In this document: in pieces, positions 53,690-62,230 of the stretch
Position numbering within the stretch: position 1 is the stretch's first letter
Layout: every line of letters starts with the position of its first letter
DNA from: Gloeotrichia echinulata CP02
GTDB lineage: Bacteria > Cyanobacteriota > Cyanobacteriia > Cyanobacteriales > Nostocaceae
Length of the DNA: 64,000 nt
Direction of reading: 5' to 3'
Assembly (NCBI GenBank): GCA_038087035.1
Contig: CP051187.1
Span: 5,586,001 to 5,650,000, forward strand
Notes under the pieces: generated by a model
Database searches by the model: none
The model's input: the letters and a program-made list of their open reading frames with translations, nothing else
What the model was told of the DNA's origin: nothing
Position numbers and translations under genes: made by a program

Positions 53690-54268
53690 ATGATTAGCCA
53701 AGGAGATTACTATATTTCCCCCGAAGAATATCTAGAGAGCGAGAAATTCAGTCAAATTAAACACGAATATATTGATGGGCAAGTTTACGCAATGGCTGGT
53801 GCCAGCGATGCCCATGTTACCGTAACAGGAAACCTGTTTTCCATACTGCGAAACCATTTGCGGGGTAGTGGTTGCCGTGTTTATATGCTAGATATGAAAG
53901 CGCAAATTGAATCCATTAATCGCTATTTCTACCCAGATGTAATGGTAACATGCGATGCCAGGGATAAGGAATTTAAATATTTTAAGTCTTATCCTTCCTT
54001 GATCGTCGAAGTCCTTTCTGAGTCAACAGAAAGCTTTGACAGAGGTAAGAAATTTGCTAGCTACCGACATTTAGATTCACTACAGGAATACGTACTAATT
54101 TCGTCAGACAGAATGAGTGTGGATTGTTTCCGTCGCAATGAGAAAGGAAGGTGGGAACTTTTCGCTTATGGGAAGGATGATGAGGTGAATTTAGCGAGCG
54201 TTGATTTTTCTTGTCCCATAGCAGCGCTATATGAAGATGTGACGTTGGTAGAGGATGATGTTGCTTGA
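53690..54268 (+). CDS. Uma2-family putative endonuclease (192 aa)
   Basis: Compact Uma2 member: YYISPEEYLESEKFSQIKHEYIDG, then NRYFYPDVMVTC (metal Asp), SLIVEVLSESTESFDRGKKF (Glu and Arg/Lys) and YRHLDSLQEYVLIS (Gln). All four conserved fold positions are present, so it looks catalytically competent. It lacks the long charged tail seen in the 48045 gene. A short inverted copy of ATGTTATACAAAACCAC lies just upstream (53571-53587 and 53659-53674). Confidence 0.92.
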   Translation: MISQGDYYISPEEYLESEKFSQIKHEYIDGQVYAMAGASDAHVTVTGNLFSILRNHLRGSGCRVYMLDMKAQIESINRYFYPDVMVTCDARDKEFKYFKSYPSLIVEVLSESTESFDRGKKFASYRHLDSLQEYVLISSDRMSVDCFRRNEKGRWELFAYGKDDEVNLASVDFSCPIAALYEDVTLVEDDVA

Positions 54269-54287
54269 GATAATATTTCTGAGTTGA

Positions 54288-54974
54288 TTATTTTTGACTC
54301 TGAAGTAATGTGTCAACGGTTTGAATTTGACTGTTACTAAATGCTGCTTGCTGGAGATTGGTTAAAAAGGTGCGATCGCTATATCGAGAATCCAAATTTA
54401 TCGCTTTAGCATAAACTTGTTTAGCCGTATTTTTATCGCCATAATCCCAATAAGAAATAGCACCAGCAACTAAAGGATGAGGATTATTTGGTTCCAGAGT
54501 AACAGCACGATTAGCGCAAGCAATAGCTAACTTATAAATTTGCAGACGATGTAATGCTAAACTTAAATTATAATAAGCAATTTCATTATCTGGCTTAAGA
54601 ATTGCTGCCCAAGTGTGAACTATCACCGCAGCCGTTAAATTACTATCGACTAGATAAACAATTCCCAAAGCATTGTAAGCAGGAACAAAAAAAGGCTTTT
54701 GATATATAGCTTGTAATAAAGATTGCGCCGCTGCTTGTTCCCTTTTAGCCAAATGCAATGTCCAACCCAAATTAACTCGTCCCATAGTATTTTCAGGTTC
54801 GAGTTCTACTGATTTTTGCATCGCCTCAATTGCCTGAGCATATCTGCCTTGTTGACGATACAATAATCCTAATTGTCGATAATCACTGGCTTTAGTTGCA
54901 GCATTAGCTAATTGGGCGCTGAAGGAGAAATTCAATAATAAACAGGCAAAAATTGCCACATTTTGTTTGAGCAT
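54288..54974 (-). CDS. Secreted/periplasmic-type TPR protein
   Basis: 228 residues. The N-terminus MLKQNVAIFACLLLNFSFSAQLANA is a clear signal peptide (cleavage near ANA). At least four TPR-like units follow: YRQLGLLYRQQGRYAQAIEA, AYNALGIVYLVDSN, AYYNLSLALHRLQIYKLAI and AGAISYWDYGDKNTAKQVY. Probably a periplasmic scaffold. Convergent with the upstream Uma2 gene, with 19 bp between the stops. Confidence 0.88.
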   Translation of the reverse strand: MLKQNVAIFACLLLNFSFSAQLANAATKASDYRQLGLLYRQQGRYAQAIEAMQKSVELEPENTMGRVNLGWTLHLAKREQAAAQSLLQAIYQKPFFVPAYNALGIVYLVDSNLTAAVIVHTWAAILKPDNEIAYYNLSLALHRLQIYKLAIACANRAVTLEPNNPHPLVAGAISYWDYGDKNTAKQVYAKAINLDSRYSDRTFLTNLQQAAFSNSQIQTVDTLLQSQK

Positions 54975-55056
54975 CAGTTATATCCTCATCAGGTTTATTG
55001 TCACCTCCAGGTATGATAATTCTAAAATAGGGGATAAACCTTGTAAAATATAGTGT

Positions 55057-55222
55057 TTACTCCAACATTTCTGGATCAATTCCTAAAGCTTGGAGTTGTT
55101 CAGCAGAAAGATTTCGTAATTTTTCTACAATTCTCTCTCGCTTGTGTCGTTCAACTTCAGCACGTTCCTCACCAGTCAGCAATAAATTTCCTTGTGCATC
55201 CCACCAGCGCAACCAAAGTATT
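55057..55222 (-). pseudogene. Uma2 C-terminal remnant
   Basis: Minus frame gives WLRWWDAQGNLLLTGEERAE, a charged tail, and LGIDPEMLE before TAA at 55057-55059. This is the usual end of Uma2 proteins, with no nuclease core upstream, since the orphan antitoxin begins right there. Confidence 0.75.
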
Positions 55223-55229
55223 ATATAAT

Positions 55230-55550
55230 TTAATATTTAGGGACTAATGCAATCCGATAGCCTAGGGCATCCAAAAACTCAATCAGAGTGTAAATTTCAG
55301 ATCCGCCACTCTCTAACAGAATTTTATCAAGCTGTTCATAAGTTTCTTTAGCTTCTTGTGAGAGATTATTCAATTGCAAACGTGCATCAATAATATCTTT
55401 CAAAGCTGAACGCAGCAGTTCAGGTTCACGACCTTCTGCTTCTAATTCCAAAAAAGTTTCTAGATAAGCAGTAGCGTGTTCTGGATTTTTGAGAGAAGAA
55501 ATTAGATAATCATGGTAACTGCTACTTGTTGGCGTTTTCACGTCTTTCAT
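55230..55550 (-). CDS. Orphan addiction-module antidote-like protein
   Basis: About 106 residues from Met at 55550 (a 5-residue longer start exists at 55565). KDVKTPTSSSYHDYLISSLK, NPEHATAYLETFLELE, ELLRSALKDIIDARLQL and TLIEFLDALGYRIALVP follow the layout of HI1420-like antitoxins (helix-turn-helix in the second half). No RelE/HigB-type toxin gene is next to it: upstream is the acs terminus and downstream a Uma2 remnant. Probably a solitary regulator or the surviving half of a toxin-antitoxin pair. Confidence 0.7.
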   Translation of the reverse strand: MKDVKTPTSSSYHDYLISSLKNPEHATAYLETFLELEAEGREPELLRSALKDIIDARLQLNNLSQEAKETYEQLDKILLESGGSEIYTLIEFLDALGYRIALVPKY

Positions 55551-55728
55551 AATATTATAATACAAGTATGTATTTTTGACAAAGTTCGGATTGGCAATTT
55601 TGCTCTCCTTGCAATGTCAAGGCAAAAGTTTTATTGATAATCAACTTCAGCTTTAAAAATCTATAAAAACGCAAAGACGCCAAAAAACCCTTAGCGCCTT
55701 TGCGTCTGTGCGCGATCGCTATCCTAAA

Positions 55729-57699
55729 TTACGCCCCCTCGCGCAACTTATCCAAAACAGTGCGATCCTCCAGAGTCGAAGTATCACCAGACACCTCCTG
55801 ACCCGCCGCCAAATTCCGCAGTAACCGCCGCATAATCTTACCAGATCGCGTCTTCGGTAAAGCCTCTGTAAAGCGAATTTCCCCAGGACGAGCGATCGCA
55901 CCTATTTCTTTCACGACGTGCTGCTTGAGTTCTTTACTCAATTCCTCACTACCTTGATAACTGCCTTCCAAGGTAACAAAAGCCACAACTTCTTCACCCT
56001 TGAGTTCATCTGGCTTACCCACCACCGCTGCTTCTGCAACGGCTGGATGGGACACTAAGGCTGATTCTACCTCCATCGTACCCAGGCGATGTCCTGAGAC
56101 ATTCAGCACATCATCTACCCGTCCCATTACCCAGAAATAGCCGTCTTCATCGCACCTTGCACCATCACCGGCAAAGTAAGTATAGTTACCATCTTTCGGG
56201 GGAATGTGTTCCCAGTAGGTGCGGCGGAAGCGTTCGGGATCGCCGTAAACTGTCCGCATCATTCCTGGCCAAGGATGACGAATTGCTAAGTAACCGCCTT
56301 CGTTTTGTGGTACAGAATTACCTTCCAAATCGACGATATCTGCGAGAATACCGGGGAAAGGACGAGTCGCCGAACCGGGTTTGGTGGAAATTGCTCCTGG
56401 TAGCGGTGTAATCATGATACCGCCGGTTTCCGTTTGCCACCAAGTATCCACAATGGGACAGCGTTCACCGCCAATTATTTTATGGTACCACATCCAAGCT
56501 TCTGGGTTAATCGGTTCGCCGACAGTTCCCAGTAACCTTAAGGAAGATAGGTTGCGGGATTTGGGATGGTGTTCGCCCATTTTAATAAAGGCGCGAATTG
56601 CTGTAGGTGCTGTATAAAAAATATTGACGCCATATTTTTCAATCACATCCCAGAAGCAACCAGGGTTGGAAGCGCGGGGCGCACCTTCATACATTAGCGT
56701 GGTTGCACCGTTGGAAAGGGGACCGTAAACAATGTAGCTGTGACCAGTAATCCAACCTACGTCAGCTGTACACCAGTATACATCTGTATCTTGCAGGTCG
56801 AAAATCCATTTGGTGGTGATATGGCTGTATAAGTTATAACCACCAGTGGTATGGACAACGCCTTTCGGTTTCCCTGTACTACCAGAGGTGTAGAGAATAA
56901 AAAGCATGTCTTCGCTGTCCATCGGTTCGGCGGGACAATCAGCGGAAACACCTTTTTGCAAATCATGCCACCAGTGGTCTCGCCCAGCTTCCATGTGAGT
57001 TTTTTGACTTGTGCGCTGGACGACGAGGACATCTTTGACGGTGGGGACGGCGCCATTAGCTAAGGCTTTATCTACTTGTTCCTTGAGAGGAACGATCGCA
57101 TCTTTACGCCAACCACCATCAGCAGTGATTACCAGTTTAGCTTCGCCATCATTGAGGCGATCGCGCAAAGCTTCGGCACTAAAACCACCAAATACCACAC
57201 TGTGAGGGGCGCCAATTCTCGCACAGGCTAACATCGCGATCGCAGCTTCGGGTATCATCGGCATATAAATACCAATGCGATCGCCTTTTTGGATTCCCAA
57301 TTGCTTGAGTACATTGGCGAATTGACAAACTTCCCGGTGCAGTTGGGCGTATGTCAGGGTACGAGAATCTCCTGGTTCTCCTTCCCAAATCAGTGCCGCT
57401 TTATTTTTACGCCAAGTGGTGAGGTGTCTGTCAAGGCAGTTGTAAGAAATATTAATTTTACCACCGACAAACCATTTAGCAAATGGTGGTTGCCAGTCTA
57501 GCACCGTGTCCCATTTTTGGAACCAATGCAACTCAGTTTCGGCCAATTTCGCCCAGAATTTTTGCGGATCAGCTTTAGCTTCGTCGTAAAGACGTTGGTA
57601 ATCTTCCAGACTTTTGATTTGGGCGTTTTGCGAGAATTCAGCAGGAGGATGGAATAACCGCTTCTCTTGCAGGATAGATTCTATCGTTGGTTGGGACAT
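55729..57699 (-). CDS. acs: Acetyl-coenzyme A synthetase
   Basis: 656 residues, the standard Acs length. Adenylate-forming signatures: LYTSGSTGKPKGVVHTTGGY, YTAPTAIRAF, DTWWQTETGG and YFAGDGARCDEDGY; the C-terminal domain has the acylatable Lys in PKTRSGKIMRRLLR. Converts acetate, ATP and CoA to acetyl-CoA in the cytosol. The N-terminus (MSQPTIESILQEKRLFHPP) matches cyanobacterial homologues. Read alone. An ACGCAAAG/CTTTGCGT hairpin (55669-55705) lies just downstream as a possible terminator. Confidence 0.96.
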   Translation of the reverse strand: MSQPTIESILQEKRLFHPPAEFSQNAQIKSLEDYQRLYDEAKADPQKFWAKLAETELHWFQKWDTVLDWQPPFAKWFVGGKINISYNCLDRHLTTWRKNKAALIWEGEPGDSRTLTYAQLHREVCQFANVLKQLGIQKGDRIGIYMPMIPEAAIAMLACARIGAPHSVVFGGFSAEALRDRLNDGEAKLVITADGGWRKDAIVPLKEQVDKALANGAVPTVKDVLVVQRTSQKTHMEAGRDHWWHDLQKGVSADCPAEPMDSEDMLFILYTSGSTGKPKGVVHTTGGYNLYSHITTKWIFDLQDTDVYWCTADVGWITGHSYIVYGPLSNGATTLMYEGAPRASNPGCFWDVIEKYGVNIFYTAPTAIRAFIKMGEHHPKSRNLSSLRLLGTVGEPINPEAWMWYHKIIGGERCPIVDTWWQTETGGIMITPLPGAISTKPGSATRPFPGILADIVDLEGNSVPQNEGGYLAIRHPWPGMMRTVYGDPERFRRTYWEHIPPKDGNYTYFAGDGARCDEDGYFWVMGRVDDVLNVSGHRLGTMEVESALVSHPAVAEAAVVGKPDELKGEEVVAFVTLEGSYQGSEELSKELKQHVVKEIGAIARPGEIRFTEALPKTRSGKIMRRLLRNLAAGQEVSGDTSTLEDRTVLDKLREGA

Positions 57700-57918
57700 A
57701 ATTATTGCTATTTGTCATGGGTTTGTAACTGAACACTATTTTGGACTGCTATTTACTCAGAAGTGTTTTGAGTTTCGTTAAGAAATAGCAGATACCTTCG
57801 GTATACTATGTAGCTGCTAAAATAGCAGTCATTTTCACGGGAATATTAGAGTGCTGTATACAATCTGATAAAAAATTCTCAACAATAGGACCTACTCTGG
57901 GCGCACATTAATAATCGT

Positions 57919-57980
57919 AGGGTGCGTGACGCTGCGATAAGTATTGTACGCAGTCACCAGACTTGTGGCGTCACGCACCA
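57919..57980. repeat. GGGTGCGTGACG inverted-repeat element
   Basis: TAGGGTGCGTGACGC at the left and GGCGTCACGCACC at the right; same class as 17452-17515 and 25264-25332. Confidence 0.78.
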
Positions 57981-58040
57981 TTGTTAAAATGTGACACTAG
58001 CGTAAGTCCTGAACAAGTCGGTGGTACAGAAATATATTAC

Positions 58041-58237
58041 TTATACCAATTTTTTATGAAGCTGCATAGAATTCGATCCCCCCTAGCCCCCCTTATTAAG
58101 GGGGGAACCGGAAAACCATATATCAAAGTCCCCCTTGAGAAGGGGAGCCAGCGCGATCCTTTGGTCTCCAAGGTGGAGCGACTGGCGTGGATTTAGGGGG
58201 ATCGAGATATGTGCAACTTCACATGAAATTGGTATTA
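58041..58237. repeat. MITE-like element, family F (197 bp)
   Basis: Left TTATACCAATTTTTTATGAA...GATCCCCC, right reverse complement TAATACCAATTTCATGTGAA...GATCCCCC, about 42 bp of imperfect inverted repeat. The interior has CCCCTTATTAAGGGGGGA and the common CCCCTTGAGAAGGGG string. Its last three bases are the aroK stop codon. Confidence 0.9.
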
Positions 58238-58795
58238 ATCAGAACCATTTTGGTGAAAAACTGTTGATTTGAGAACGCTAGGTATTGCTTCCATTACTTT
58301 ATGAGCAATTGCTTCTGGCGTTTCTCCCTCGCTGACGGTGATTCGCAAATCCGCTTGAGAATAAAGTGGTTGTCGTTGTTCCAGAAGCGATCGCAGTTTG
58401 GCTTGTGGATCAATATCTTGTAGCAGTGGTCTTGTGGTATCCTCTAGCAAGCGGGTGTAAAGTAACTCGACTGGCGCATCTAGCCACACAATCAAGCCGT
58501 GGTGTAGGTAACTCCAGTTTTCTGTTCGCAGTACAATACCCCCACCAGTGGCGATCGTCAATTTGGTATAAGCACAAACTTGTGCGAGTATATCACTTTC
58601 CAATTGGCGAAACCCTATCTCCCCTTCTTGGGCAAATAGCTGATTGATAGATCTTCCTGCTGCTTGCACAATTACATCATCGGTATCCACAAACCCATAT
58701 TCCAGTTGCTTTGCCAGTAAGCGTCCTACTGTCGTCTTACCAGTGCCCATCATACCAATTAAGTAAACGTTAACCCCTTGCAATAAGCTACTCAC
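58235..58795 (-). CDS. aroK: Shikimate kinase
   Basis: 186 residues. Phosphorylates shikimate in aromatic amino-acid synthesis. P-loop GMMGTGKTT at 14-22, shikimate-binding DTDD (37-40) and the ATGGGIVLR Gly triplet, lid LEDTTRPLLQD with Arg, then RQPLYSQAD. The C-terminal last residues (STVFHQNGSD) run to a TAA at 58235-58237 that is the terminal TTA of a family F element, so the native C-terminus may have been slightly different. Heptamer repeats begin 20 bp upstream of the start. Confidence 0.94.
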   Translation of the reverse strand: MSSLLQGVNVYLIGMMGTGKTTVGRLLAKQLEYGFVDTDDVIVQAAGRSINQLFAQEGEIGFRQLESDILAQVCAYTKLTIATGGGIVLRTENWSYLHHGLIVWLDAPVELLYTRLLEDTTRPLLQDIDPQAKLRSLLEQRQPLYSQADLRITVSEGETPEAIAHKVMEAIPSVLKSTVFHQNGSD

Positions 58796-58814
58796 CTGTC
58801 ATTTTGCTCCAGTT

Positions 58815-59180
58815 ATTAGTTATGAGTAATGAGTTATGAGTTATGAGTTATGAGTTATGAGTTATGAGTTATGAGTTATGAGTTATGAGTTATGAGTTAT
58901 GAGTTATGAGTTATGAGTTATGAGTTATGAGTTATGAGTTATGAGTTATGAGTTATGAGTTATGAGTTATGAGTTATGAGTTATGAGTTATGAGTTATGA
59001 GTTATGAGTGAGGAATTACATCCAATACTCCTTACTCCTTACTCCTTACTCCTTACTCCTTACTCCTTACTCCTTACTCCTTACTCCTTACTCCTTACTC
59101 CTTACTCCTTACTCCTTACTCCCAACTCCCAACTCCCAACTCCTTACTCCCAACTCCCAACTCCTTACTCCCAACTGCTC
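58815..59180. repeat. Very long heptamer block (STRR)
   Basis: About 27 uninterrupted GAGTTAT units (58815-59009), then about 20 CTCCTTA/CTCCCAA units to 59180. Both are stop-poor in some frames but not genes. Confidence 0.95.
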
Positions 59181-60041
59181 ACACCTCACTCCTGACTGTG
59201 TAGTTTTTGAAATGCGCTGCAAAAATTGTATGGCTCATCAACAAGTAGTCATCTTGTTCTTCACTTAATTTAAAATTTTCTTCAATTAAACGTTCGATTA
59301 TATACTCTCTCAACACGGTGTTGAGGTGAAAGCTTGATGCTTTGCGTTCAATAACACCTCTAGGGGTGGGGCTAAATGTAGCGATCGCCAAATAACATAT
59401 TCAAATTGACCTTGAATTTCTTCTGCCAATTTGACTGAAAAAGCTGTTTTACCAATTCCACCCATACCCAAAATTGCAACTAACCGACAGCGGTGTTCCA
59501 CAATCCATTGTTTAGCTTGAACTAGTTCTTTCTGGCGTCCCTGGAATGCGCTGACATCAATTGCTTCGCCCCAATCTTGACATTGAGCTAATTTATTGGC
59601 GACAAAATCAATTTCTGGTTCTTTGTGAGTTTTAATCGGAGTGATGACTGGTTCTAATGCAAGCCAACCTTTTTTATACCCAGCTTTTTCTAGCAAATGA
59701 GTCACGCGACTCCAATTTTTTACCTTGACTGAGTATCCTAGGCGATTACTCAGCATTTCTTCTATATATTTATATAATCCATTTGACAAATAGACCCTAA
59801 CAGTACTACTGGTAGGACTTTGATAAACAATCTTAGCTATTTCCCCAGGACTACAACCGCAAAGCAAACCTCTGAGGAATTTCTTTTCTACAGGTGTGAG
59901 GGCCTTACCCTTTGCTAAGGATAAATCTACGTATAACTTTTCTAACTCCCAGTTATTTTTAGCCTCTATAAATTCATCTTCTATCTGAGTAGGATCAACG
60001 TCTGTCATTAGCTTGATATTTGTGTATTTAATATAACCCAA
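59179..60041 (-). pseudogene. HTH-NB-ARC (STAND) gene with internal deletion
   Basis: The 5' part (60041 to about 59370) encodes an N-terminal HTH/vMAP-like region (TPVEKKFLRGLLCGCSPGEI), then FQGRQKELVQAKQWI, P-loop GMGGIGKT at 192-199 and FEYVIWRSLHLAPPLEVLL, after which it shifts into an out-of-frame end. A different frame then carries FHLNTVLREYIIERLIEE, the region that in related NB-ARC-WD40 proteins lies hundreds of residues later, before the WD40 repeats. So most of the NB-ARC and the whole sensor domain are gone and the frame is broken. The remnant stops at 59179. Confidence 0.8.
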
Positions 60042-60473
60042 TGCAATATATTAACGATTTTCCTATGAAATCAGAATAAATAAATGATAAATTTATAACG
60101 AATTTAATAACTTTCGTTAGGTGACTTAGCAGTTATGATTTAGGTATGTTTAAGCTTAATGGAAATTTAATAAAGATTGTTTGAAACTTTAAGGATGCAT
60201 ATACTGTCAATAGGAATAAATAGGAGTCTTTCTCTAACCGGAGAAATTTAATTGTACATACTGTGTTTCTTTCAGCACAAGCTGAACATTCTAAAATGTA
60301 CTGTTCACAAGCTCCTATTAATAACTCTAGTAGACCACGGTGTAAATGAAGACTTGTTTTGTCAGATTGTACAAACAACTTTTGCCAACTGGATGATTTA
60401 GCCACACAAAATACTGTAGATCTCAGCTGAGTGCGTCGAAATCAATCATTAGGATATGAATGAGGTGTAAACC
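60042..60473. other. Intergenic region
   Basis: 432 bp without a supported gene. A 90-codon minus frame (60133-60405) lacks recognisable features; it might be real but I cannot support it. It contains the promoter of the 60474 gene. Confidence 0.5.
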
Positions 60474-60680
60474 ATGACTAGAATTCGTGATGTTGTGCAA
60501 AAAGCTTTAGCAATTGGCTATCTGACTGTGGAAGCAGAAAATCAATTGCGTCATTTGTTGACCACGCCTTATGACTTAGAAGATTTGAATGCTTTTATGA
60601 CTTTGCAGGAAGCTGCTATGAGCGGTAGAGTCAAGCAAGAATCCCGTGAGCGGTGTGCTATCAAATCAGTAAAGTGCTAG
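60474..60680 (+). CDS. Small cyanobacterial protein (68 aa)
   Basis: Begins MTRIRDVVQKALAIGYLTVE, continues AENQLRHLLTTPYDLEDLNA and FMTLQEAAMSGRVKQESRE. This all-helical small protein type occurs repeatedly in filamentous cyanobacteria and has no known function. ATGAGGTG lies 11-18 nt upstream as a possible ribosome-binding region. Its TAG shares the CTAG at 60677-60680 with the stop of the convergent gene. Confidence 0.8.
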   Translation: MTRIRDVVQKALAIGYLTVEAENQLRHLLTTPYDLEDLNAFMTLQEAAMSGRVKQESRERCAIKSVKC

Positions 60681-61366
60681 CGGCGGTTACGATCATTTTC
60701 ATCATCAAAATCGTCGTCCTCCAAGAATGTCCAATCATCCTCATCAGCTTGATCAGCTTGATTGCTAGTTGGTGGTTGATAAGGCGGGATAATTACCCGA
60801 TAATCCGCATCATAAATTGATTCCGTTTTGCCTACCGCAGTATTTTTTGGCTCACGGTAGTTGTAAGAGTAAACTGAACCAGACTGAGAACTGCTTTTAG
60901 GCTCTTGTGGACGTTCGTAGGTTTGAGAGTCCTGAAATTCTGGACTTTGCGCTTTAGAAGTAGGTGCTTGTTGTGACTGCTCATCAAAGTTCCAGTCATC
61001 ATCTCGACTGTTATAAGTCCAATCATCAAATGTGTCAGTTTTGCTAGTTGGTGGTGGTGGATTGCTAGGCGCACGTGTAGGTTGTTCCCTAGGGGTGGCT
61101 TTGGTATGTGGTGAAGCTGCTGCTGATGCAAAAGGGGTTTGCCGTTGAAGTCCGGCAAAATAATTTGCTAAATTAAACAATGTAGTCATCAATACAGATG
61201 TTAAAGCACCAGCTGTTGTACTAAACAATATCCACATTGCCAGTGGTAATGGTTGAGTCCGCAGACCCAAAAATGTTAGCGATAGTGGGGGAAACCAATT
61301 TTGGGCTAACAACAGCGTTAGTCCTCCCAGTACCGCTACCAAAAGAATTAACCGAATTATAGCCAT
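60677..61366 (-). CDS. LapA-domain (DUF1049) membrane protein with acidic tail
   Basis: 229 residues. Two membrane helices (IIRLILLVAVLGGLTLLLA and LAMWILFSTTAGALTSVLMT) form the LapA-type hairpin. The remaining 150 residues are a polar, Pro/Ser/Asp-rich tail (DDWTYNSRDDDWNFDE, DDWTFLEDDDFDDEN) that is probably disordered and cytosolic. Function unknown in cyanobacteria; E. coli LapA assists lipopolysaccharide assembly. Convergent with the small gene. Confidence 0.85.
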   Translation of the reverse strand: MAIIRLILLVAVLGGLTLLLAQNWFPPLSLTFLGLRTQPLPLAMWILFSTTAGALTSVLMTTLFNLANYFAGLQRQTPFASAAASPHTKATPREQPTRAPSNPPPPTSKTDTFDDWTYNSRDDDWNFDEQSQQAPTSKAQSPEFQDSQTYERPQEPKSSSQSGSVYSYNYREPKNTAVGKTESIYDADYRVIIPPYQPPTSNQADQADEDDWTFLEDDDFDDENDRNRR

Positions 61367-61386
61367 AGCAATTTTGTTAGTTGTCA

Positions 61387-61453
61387 GGTTGTTTGTAGTT
61401 GCGCTTTAGCGCTCTTGATTGTCGATAGCGCTACAGCGCAACTACGAACAAAT
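61387..61453. repeat. Inverted repeat TTTGTAGTTGCGCTTTAGCG
   Basis: Left TTTGTAGTTGCGCTTTAGCG, right TAGCGCTACAGCGCAACTACG; same family as 27177-27254. Confidence 0.85.
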
Positions 61454-61593
61454 CAATTCACTAAGCATTGTTGACTTAAAGGACTATTTAGTGTATGCAT
61501 CCAGAAAACATTTGAATTTTTTGTGATACTTATGCCTCTGCGGTTAAAAAGTAATTTATTTAACTACAAAGGCACAAAGAACACAGAGAAACG

Positions 61594-62214
61594 TTACCGA
61601 TGACCTTCCCAGCGCTGAATGGGGATGCAGTCAATATCTAGTTGATCTAAAGCACGAGCTACTACAAAATCAACTAAATCTTCGATAGTTTGGGGTTTGT
61701 GATACCAAGCAGGAATAGCCGGGACAACTCTCACTCCAGCTTCTGACAAAGCAGTTAAGTTCCGCAGGTGAATCAAGCTAAAAGGGGTTTCACGGGGAAC
61801 GATGACTAACTTTCGCCCTTCTTTGAGTTGGACATCGGCTGCTCGTTCTAGCAAGTCAGAACTCCAGCCCACTGCTAGCTTGGCGACAGTACTCATGCTA
61901 CATGGCATGACAATCATCCCCAAGGTGCGAAAGGAGCCACTAGCAATACCCGCTCCGACATCACTCCAAGGGTGACAGCGGAGTTTACCCGCCTGGGGAA
62001 CTCCTGCTTGCTCACGCCAGAACTGCTCTTGAGCTAGGGGTTCTGATGGCATTTGGATATCCTCTTCCGCTTTCCAAACCATGTAAGTTGATTTAGAAGC
62101 TACCAGTTCAATTTGATAGTTGGCTACTAACAGAAACTTGATAGCACGAACTGCGTAAATCAGTCCAGATGCACCGGATACGCCTAAAATCAAAGGGTTT
62201 GTATTATTTACCAC
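61594..62214 (-). CDS. ubiX: Flavin prenyltransferase UbiX
   Basis: 206 residues. Makes prenylated FMN for UbiD-type decarboxylases. Motifs: LILGVSGASGLIYAVRA at the N-terminus (flavin phosphate), MIVMPCSMSTVAKLAVGWSS, VPRETPFSLIHLRNL and PAIPAWYHKPQTIEDL. Full length. It follows the RNase gene with a 16-nt gap on the same strand, so probably co-transcribed. Confidence 0.95.
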   Translation of the reverse strand: MVNNTNPLILGVSGASGLIYAVRAIKFLLVANYQIELVASKSTYMVWKAEEDIQMPSEPLAQEQFWREQAGVPQAGKLRCHPWSDVGAGIASGSFRTLGMIVMPCSMSTVAKLAVGWSSDLLERAADVQLKEGRKLVIVPRETPFSLIHLRNLTALSEAGVRVVPAIPAWYHKPQTIEDLVDFVVARALDQLDIDCIPIQRWEGHR

Positions 62215-62230
62215 ATTTTCCTAGTAGAAT

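Noticed and set aside
57963..58196. 77-codon frame ending LAPLIKGGTGKPYIKV...
   Set aside because: Comes from the family F element; a common false gene in cyanobacteria.
59004..59268. Frames of SLLLTPY repeats
   Set aside because: Heptamer repeat translation.
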